From Bacteroidales bacterium (GTDB lineage: Bacteria; Bacteroidota; Bacteroidia; Bacteroidales; WCHB1-69): a stretch of 64,000 bases of DNA. The translations under genes were made by a program, and so were the position numbers. Below are positions 59,247-64,000 of the stretch, piece by piece (the first letter of the stretch is position 1; the number at the start of each line of letters is the position of its first letter). The notes under the pieces are model-generated. The model did not search any database. It was not told the origin of the DNA and saw only the letters and a list, made by a program, of their open reading frames with translations. The stretch lies in the NCBI GenBank assembly GCA_017962845.1, contig JAGCUN010000045.1:1-64000 (forward strand), given 5' to 3'.

Positions 59247-60419
59247 TTAACCTGCGACGGCAGTGAGTGCGTAGGCGAGTGCGACGCCGATGTAGGTGCC
59301 GATGGCGTAGCCGATGAGTCCGATGACGATACCGCTGATGAGCACTTTTTTGTTGCCCATGGCGCCGACTACGGGCGGCACGAACGGCGGGGAGCAGAGC
59401 AGGGCCACGAGGGCGACGCAGAAGAGGTCGCCGCTAACCTTGAAGATGCGGCAGAAGAGCAGGTGCAGCAGGGTGGCCACTACCACGATGAACAGCAGGA
59501 AGCCGCCGATGGCCAGCGCTCCGCTGTTGAGGGTTTGAATGTCGAACTGGGAGGCCACCACCACGCTGAAAACGAGGATAAAGAACATGCCTAACTCGAA
59601 GGTTTTGGGAATCTCGCGGATTTTTTTGGAGAAGGAAGCGATGATGGAGAGTGTGGTGATGGTGAGGATGATGACCAGCTCGTTGAGGCCGCCGGTGATG
59701 AGTAGCGATAGGCCTGCTCCGATGGCGAGGAAGCCGATGGAGATGGCGAGCCCGATGAGCGAGCGCAGGAAGACACGGCCTTTCAGCAGGGCGCCATACT
59801 GCTCGATGCCGTGGTCGAGGTCGCTGCCGGCATCGGTCTGCTCGGAGGTGCTTTCGTCGCTGTAAGGCAGGAGTTTGCGGAACAGCTTGTACCCGCCGCC
59901 CACGATGAACATGATGACGGGGAAGGTGACGACCATCTCGAAGGCCAGCACGGTGGCGATGGTGGTGGAGTCAACGTGCAATGCTGCGCCGAGGGCGTTG
60001 AAGTTCATGGTGCCGCCGGTGTAGATGCCGGTCATCATGGCCGACACGTTGGCGATGTCGCTGATGCCGGCGTGACGGAAGATGAAGAACCCGCTGACAA
60101 TGGCTGTCAGCACAGCGATGATTCCGCCGGCCAGCGCGGCGGCGGTCTTCGGCAGCGACTTGGTCCACAGCTTGAAGTTGCAGTTGAAGAGCATCAGCGG
60201 AATGGCGATGGGCACGGTGATGTTCATGATCATCTTCTGGATGCTGAGTCCCGTGCTGCCCTCCTCGAAGTGGGTGAGGCCGAAGAGGGCGGGGATGATG
60301 CCCACCGCGTAGGCAAGGATGACGGTGCCCGCCGCCTTCGCCCATTTGTAGCGGCTGAACAACATGATGATAATGATGGGGAAGATGAAATATCCGGCGG
60401 TGATAAGCGCAACTTTCAT
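59247..60419 (-). CDS. DUF819-family membrane protein
   Basis: The 390-residue integral membrane protein has about ten to eleven transmembrane segments and matches the DUF819 family (YjcL-like). It has an ALFGL segment near residue 50 and a GNVSAMMTGIYTGGTMNFNALGAAL-like stretch (here IANVSAMMTGIYTGG) near residue 130. The family is an uncharacterised putative transporter related to Na+-coupled carriers. Acidic residues cluster in a cytoplasmic loop (about 197-215). It follows the outer-membrane barrel gene by 18 nt, so a transport system pairing the two is conceivable but unproven. Confidence 0.86.
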   Translation of the reverse strand: MKVALITAGYFIFPIIIIMLFSRYKWAKAAGTVILAYAVGIIPALFGLTHFEEGSTGLSIQKMIMNITVPIAIPLMLFNCNFKLWTKSLPKTAAALAGGIIAVLTAIVSGFFIFRHAGISDIANVSAMMTGIYTGGTMNFNALGAALHVDSTTIATVLAFEMVVTFPVIMFIVGGGYKLFRKLLPYSDESTSEQTDAGSDLDHGIEQYGALLKGRVFLRSLIGLAISIGFLAIGAGLSLLITGGLNELVIILTITTLSIIASFSKKIREIPKTFELGMFFILVFSVVVASQFDIQTLNSGALAIGGFLLFIVVVATLLHLLFCRIFKVSGDLFCVALVALLCSPPFVPPVVGAMGNKKVLISGIVIGLIGYAIGTYIGVALAYALTAVAG

Positions 60420-60437
60420 GATGGGTGGGTTTTGTTA

Positions 60438-61904
60438 TTAGAACATATAACCGATTTTCACGTAAAGATTGGCCATGCTGGCATTGTCCTGCTTGTTGAA
60501 CGGCACCGCCCAGTCTACGGAAAGCACGAAGTTGTCGTTCATGGCAATCTTCAGACCGAGACCGGCAGAGAGGTGCGGCCGGTAGATGGCTTTCTTGTCG
60601 AAGTTGAAGTAGTCGGAAAGCTCGTTGAGGTCGAAGTCGGGGTCGTTCTCGGCAATGTTTTTCCGCAGCTCGTTCTCGTCGATGTCGTAAGGTTGCAGCA
60701 CCATGCCGGCATCGAGGAAGGGGGTGAGGCCGATATAGAAGTTCTCTTTTTTGACATGGAATTTGCACACCTTGAAGCGGAACTCGAGGTTGGCGAAGGC
60801 GAAGCCGTTGCTGAGTACGCGATTGCGCAACAGTCCGCGAATGGTGTTGCATCCGCCAAGTCCTTCATACAAAACACGTTGTATGTAAAGTGTATTCCAA
60901 TAGTTGTTCATATAGAACGGGCTCTTGCCGGCCACGGTCAGCTGGGTGGCGATACGATAGGCGAAGGCGACATAGTCTTGATAAATCGGCACATAGTGGC
61001 GGAAGGTGAAGTTGAAGCGGAGGTTGTTGAACTCGCGCTGGTTGCCGAACTTCTGGGTGTTGAAGCCGGCCGAGTAGGTGAGGAAGGCGTCGGCGTAGAT
61101 GCCGTGCGTGGGGTTGGTCTGCCGGTCGCGGGTGTCGTAGGTGATGCCGCCGCGCAGGTAGGGGTGCATGCCGCCGTTCTTCTCGTTGGCGCCCACCATG
61201 CCCCACTGCACAAACTTGTCGTACAGGCCGGGAATGTCGGGCAGTTGCTTAGCGGGCTTCTTTCCTTTGTTGAGCATGTCGATGTCCACCGAGTTGAGGA
61301 GGTAGCCGAGGAATCCCACGCCGCCGTTCCAGTACCAGTTGCCGCCGATGGGACCTTGGATGTCGGCGGCGACACGGAAGAGGTCGCGTTTCATCTTGTA
61401 GAAAGCGCGGCTTTTATATCCCTCTTCTGCGGTAAAATGCTTGGAATCACGCCATTCGTTGTGGTAGAGGGTGGTAAAACCGTTGTAGCCGTAAAAGTCG
61501 CACATGGCATCGGGCATGTAGACGAGGTCAACGGTGAGACGGTGGTTGGGGATGGCGTATTTGGAGTCGTACGACAGGCGGAAAAGTCCGTAGTTGCGGG
61601 TGGTGTAGGCCGCCTCCACATAGAGAGAGTGCAGGTATTCGGGATAGGTGCTTCCATCGCCGAAGTAGTAGATGTTGGAAAGAACACCGTATTGGAAACC
61701 GAGGTCGGCATCGTAGGCCACGCTCGGCAGGATGCCGAAGGTCCATCCCGTACGTTTCCGGTCAGGGTCTTTTTCCTTTTTGGGTTTTCCTTTTGCCAAA
61801 TCCTGCTGTTGCGACATCGTTTTTAAACTATCGGTTTCTGAAGCGTAAATTCCAGAAAAACAGATAGATAATAAAAATATCAAAAGGTAGCGTACCAATT
61901 TCAT
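60438..61904 (-). CDS. BamA/TamA-family outer-membrane barrel protein
   Basis: From Met at 61904 the protein has 488 residues with a signal peptide ending GIYAS. An upstream ATG would add 17 residues rich in Lys and spoil the signal. A short basic linker is followed by a surface-antigen (D15-like) 16-strand barrel, with the opening TGWTFGILPSVAYDADLGFQYG. It has no POTRA domains, so it is a short family member rather than full BamA. The end NLYVKIGYMF has the aromatic last residue expected of outer-membrane barrels. A near-consensus promoter lies at 61926-61956. It is co-oriented with the DUF819 gene, 18 nt apart. Confidence 0.87.
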   Translation of the reverse strand: MKLVRYLLIFLLSICFSGIYASETDSLKTMSQQQDLAKGKPKKEKDPDRKRTGWTFGILPSVAYDADLGFQYGVLSNIYYFGDGSTYPEYLHSLYVEAAYTTRNYGLFRLSYDSKYAIPNHRLTVDLVYMPDAMCDFYGYNGFTTLYHNEWRDSKHFTAEEGYKSRAFYKMKRDLFRVAADIQGPIGGNWYWNGGVGFLGYLLNSVDIDMLNKGKKPAKQLPDIPGLYDKFVQWGMVGANEKNGGMHPYLRGGITYDTRDRQTNPTHGIYADAFLTYSAGFNTQKFGNQREFNNLRFNFTFRHYVPIYQDYVAFAYRIATQLTVAGKSPFYMNNYWNTLYIQRVLYEGLGGCNTIRGLLRNRVLSNGFAFANLEFRFKVCKFHVKKENFYIGLTPFLDAGMVLQPYDIDENELRKNIAENDPDFDLNELSDYFNFDKKAIYRPHLSAGLGLKIAMNDNFVLSVDWAVPFNKQDNASMANLYVKIGYMF

Positions 61905-61925
61905 TTTAAGTTTTTTTAAGATTTG

Positions 61926-61956
61926 CAAAAATAATATAAATTTGGTAACAGCCAAT
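61926..61956 (-). promoter_or_regulatory. Promoter of the barrel-DUF819 unit
   Basis: On the minus strand ATTG (61956-61953), a 19-nt spacer and TATTTTTG (61933-61926). The start codon is about 22 nt downstream. It is divergent from the plus-strand box at 61995-62002. Confidence 0.75.
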
Positions 61957-61994
61957 TTTTTGCCGAAATTTTCGTTTAACCCATGAAAAAGTCG

Positions 61995-62002
61995 TATTTT
62001 TG
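61995..62002 (+). promoter_or_regulatory. -7 box of the DHH phosphoesterase operon
   Basis: TATTTTTG followed by C, 20 nt before the start at 62023. The -33 element is not clear. Confidence 0.5.
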
Positions 62003-62022
62003 CACTTTCTTAATGTCCGATC

Positions 62023-63063
62023 ATGAGTCTGTTCACATCTGCAAAAATTGGGAAGGTGGCTGAGAAGCTGAAAACTACCCGTAAGATTACGATCATCTCG
62101 CATTTTAATCCCGATGGCGATGCCGTGGGATCTTCTTTAGCCCTTTACCAATACTTTATTCGTGAGGGCTTTGAAGTGAAGGTGGTGTTGCCGAATCCGG
62201 TTTCCGCATTCCTCTGCTGGATGCCGGGGATGGAGAAGGTGATTATTGCCGAGCGGGCCATGAAGACCGCTGAGCGGGCGTTGGCCGATGCCGACATGCT
62301 GTTTGTGGTGGATATGAACGCTTCGCACCGCAGCGGCAATGCCCTCGAACCCTCTATCGTGGGCAGCAAAGCCTTCAAGGTGCTGATTGACCATCATTTA
62401 TCTCCAGTTATCGACTGCGATGTGATGTTTTCTACTACCAAAACGACCTCAACTTGCGAGTTGGTGTATCAGTTTCTTTCCAAAATCGCTGATTCCAAAG
62501 AAAAAATCACCAAGGATGTCGCTGCCTGCATCTACGTGGGCATGATTACCGATACGGGCTCGCTCAGTTACATGTGCAACAATCCCAAAACTTACAACAT
62601 CATTGCAGAGTTGATGAAGAAAGGGATTAACGGAGAGGCCATTCACCGCCAGGTGTATGACAATTATAACGAGAGCCGTATCAAGCTGCTCGGCCTCTGC
62701 CTGTCGCAAAGACTCAAGGTAATGCGGCCGATTTCTACGACCTATATGTATCTGACCATGAAAGACTTGAAGGAGAATGGATATGTGGTGGGCGATACAG
62801 AAGGTTTTGTCAATTATGGTCTTTCTTTGAAAGGAATTCAGTTCACGGCTTTCTTCACCGAGCGCGAAGACCGCATCCGTGTCTCGTTCCGTTCGAAAGG
62901 CAATTTCGATGTCAACCAATTTGCCCGCAAGCATTTCAACGGGGGTGGTCACAAGAATGCCTCCGCTGCTTTCTGGTATGATTCGTTGGAAAATACCCTG
63001 AAATATTTTGAGAAGGTGATGAAAGAATATCGGGAAATATTGAGCCCTGAAAATTATGAATAA
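62023..63063 (+). CDS. DHH-family phosphoesterase (NrnA-like)
   Basis: The 346-residue protein has the DHH motifs: H27 with D31 and D33 (HFNPDGDAVGS), then D123HH125 (DHHLSP), with a second Asp in GMITDTGS. The DHHA1 nucleotide-binding motif G307GGH310K is near the C-terminus. This layout matches NrnA, which degrades very short oligonucleotides and 3'-phosphoadenosine phosphate (pAp). It heads a plus-strand run with a GldI-like FKBP and gldD. The FKBP ATG overlaps its end by 8 nt, so the two are translationally coupled. Confidence 0.92.
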   Translation: MSLFTSAKIGKVAEKLKTTRKITIISHFNPDGDAVGSSLALYQYFIREGFEVKVVLPNPVSAFLCWMPGMEKVIIAERAMKTAERALADADMLFVVDMNASHRSGNALEPSIVGSKAFKVLIDHHLSPVIDCDVMFSTTKTTSTCELVYQFLSKIADSKEKITKDVAACIYVGMITDTGSLSYMCNNPKTYNIIAELMKKGINGEAIHRQVYDNYNESRIKLLGLCLSQRLKVMRPISTTYMYLTMKDLKENGYVVGDTEGFVNYGLSLKGIQFTAFFTEREDRIRVSFRSKGNFDVNQFARKHFNGGGHKNASAAFWYDSLENTLKYFEKVMKEYREILSPENYE

Positions 63064-63610
63064 ATTACTGGTATTCATTTTATTAGCATTTCTTTTTGTT
63101 TTTTGTGGATGTCAGGAAAAGAAAGATTCTGGCTCTACGGATGGAAAGTATGCTGAATTTGAGTCCAAGTCGCATCAGAAGAATGGTGAGGAAGCCGCGA
63201 TGGATTGGAACAGTGTGAATGCTGCCCGCGAGGATGAGGATATTGACTTTTTCTTGCAACGTTATGGCTGGAAGGCCGAACGGCGTGGCAACGGACTGCG
63301 TGTGGAGGTGTTGGAGGAGGGGAGTGGTCCTTTTGTGAAGTCGGAAGATATTGTCACACTGGAATATACCACTTGCTTGTTGACGGGCGATACGGTTTAT
63401 TCTTCGCAGGTAAAAGGTCCCAAGGAGTTCAAGGTGGACAAGTCTGACGAGGTGGTGGGATTGAACGAGGCTGTGAAGTCGTTGCGGAAAGGAGGGAAGG
63501 CGCATGTGGTGATTCCTTCGTTTTTGGGGTATGGATTGGCTGGTGATGGAGAGAAAATCAGGGGGAAGGTAAGTTTGGCTATGACGATTGAAGTTACTGA
63601 TATTCAATAA
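63056..63610 (+). CDS. GldI-like FKBP-type peptidyl-prolyl isomerase lipoprotein
   Basis: The 184-residue protein has a lipoprotein signal with Cys17 and Cys19 (FCGC). A charged spacer leads to an FKBP domain (about 90-184): VTLEYTTCLLTGDTVYSS, then GLNEAVKSLRKGGKAHVVIPSFLGYG, and a final strand SLAMTIEVTDI. It is expected to catalyse proline isomerisation in the periplasm. It resembles GldI of gliding Bacteroidetes in length and lipoprotein nature, and gldD follows directly. The start overlaps the DHH gene by 8 nt (ATGAATAA). Confidence 0.88.
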   Translation: MNKLLVFILLAFLFVFCGCQEKKDSGSTDGKYAEFESKSHQKNGEEAAMDWNSVNAAREDEDIDFFLQRYGWKAERRGNGLRVEVLEEGSGPFVKSEDIVTLEYTTCLLTGDTVYSSQVKGPKEFKVDKSDEVVGLNEAVKSLRKGGKAHVVIPSFLGYGLAGDGEKIRGKVSLAMTIEVTDIQ

Positions 63611-63611
63611 T

Positions 63612-64000
63612 ATGATAAGAAATTATTTGCTCGGTTCACTGTTGTTGCTGTTGTTGGCAGGCTGTCATTCTGACAAGGAGGCTGAGCAGCCCAAGCCGGT
63701 GGGATATTTCCGGTTGGAGTTGCCGTCGCAGGAATACCAGAAGTTTGATACGACTCTGCTGCCTTTCACTTTCGACTATTCCCGGAGTGCTTACTATGAG
63801 GTGCCGAAATCTTCCGACACGGCCACGTGGGTGTTGATTCATTACCCGAAGCAGAATGCTTCGATCGAGATGTTGTATAAGTGGGCGAAAGACAGTGCGG
63901 ATTTGACGCGCTTGATGTTGGCCGACCGCGATTTTGTGGAGTTTCATTACCAGAAGGCCTCTGGGGTGACCACCCGCGACTTTCGCGAGCTGGGTGCGAA
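63612..64000 (+). CDS. gldD: Gliding motility lipoprotein GldD, 5' part
   Basis: The first 129 codons are in the window; the gene runs off the right edge. The ATG lies 1 nt after the FKBP stop. A lipoprotein signal (LLLLLLAGC, Cys18) precedes KPVGYFRLELPSQEY, LPFTFDYSRSAYYEV, WVLIHYPKQNASIEMLYK and DFVEFHYQKASGV, which match the conserved GldD plan. GldD is required for gliding in Flavobacterium, and its homologs occur in T9SS-bearing Bacteroidetes. Here it fits with the many T9SS cargo genes. Whether this organism glides cannot be told from one gene. Confidence 0.85.
   Translation, partial: MIRNYLLGSLLLLLLAGCHSDKEAEQPKPVGYFRLELPSQEYQKFDTTLLPFTFDYSRSAYYEVPKSSDTATWVLIHYPKQNASIEMLYKWAKDSADLTRLMLADRDFVEFHYQKASGVTTRDFRELGA

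Noticed and set aside
59811-61826. A 671-codon open frame on the plus strand
   Set aside because: It runs antisense to the DUF819 and barrel genes, which have clear family features and signals. The frame has low-complexity, His/Val/Glu-rich composition and no recognisable domain, so it is a shadow of high-GC codon structure.
1-64000. tRNA, rRNA, insertion sequences, prophage or conjugative genes
   Set aside because: I scanned the intergenic gaps by eye and found no cloverleaf-like T-arm (GGTTCRA) context, no rRNA stretches, and no transposase, integrase or phage-like protein.

Overview
The window looks like chromosomal DNA from an anaerobic member of the Bacteroidetes, most likely order Bacteroidales. 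Four things point there. Promoters repeatedly match the Bacteroidetes pattern TTTG, about 19 nt, then TAnnTTTG. At least seven proteins end in a type IX secretion (T9SS) type A sorting domain with a YPNP motif. Genes resembling gldI and gldD close the window. The [FeFe]-hydrogenase maturase HydG and a Na+-pumping decarboxylase beta subunit point to anaerobic fermentation. No rRNA, tRNA, insertion sequence, phage gene or CRISPR array was seen.

Layout. 0-5.5 kb (mostly minus strand): ComM-like ATPase, a small exported protein, a DnaQ-like exonuclease and a T9SS adhesin-like cargo. 5.6-13.9 kb (plus): guanine deaminase, a subtilase with an unusual C-terminal barrel-like domain, an acyl-CoA ligase, methylmalonyl-CoA epimerase next to a decarboxylase beta subunit, and MetG. 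13.9-19.1 kb (minus): HydG and its TM1266-type regulator, separated by a gap made almost entirely of short repeats, then a PnuC / HAD / 5'-nucleotidase operon. 19.3-26.5 kb: small lipoproteins, the rpsF-rpsR-rplI operon (minus), ftsQ-ftsA-ftsZ (plus) and a WbqC-like gene (minus). 26.5-30.5 kb (minus): two paralogous T9SS trypsin-like proteases feeding into wbqC through a TAATG overlap. 30.6-34.7 kb (plus): rsfS-ftsH-LUD protein-cdsA.

35.1-55.1 kb (plus) is the accessory heart of the window. It starts with a 10.7-kb gene for a roughly 3,556-residue T9SS surface protein built from a duplicated 189-residue module, SprB-like repeats and about 18 HYR/Ig-like modules. It continues with a beta-lactamase-fold hydrolase, a divergent SAM-hydrolase-family protein, two small paralogous T9SS cargos, a T9SS papain-like protease with an EF-hand-like insert, and an MBOAT O-acyltransferase. 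55.2-64 kb: two small lipoproteins, an MscS channel, LysS, a DUF819 membrane protein and a BamA/TamA-type barrel (minus), then a DHH phosphoesterase, a GldI-like FKBP and the start of gldD (plus).

Common theme. Housekeeping blocks for translation, division and lipid synthesis alternate with cell-surface export and proteolysis genes. The most unusual items are the 8-bp repeat array in front of hydG, a palindrome present in two places, the modular giant protein, and the protease architectures. All function calls are from reading the sequence; no database search was run.
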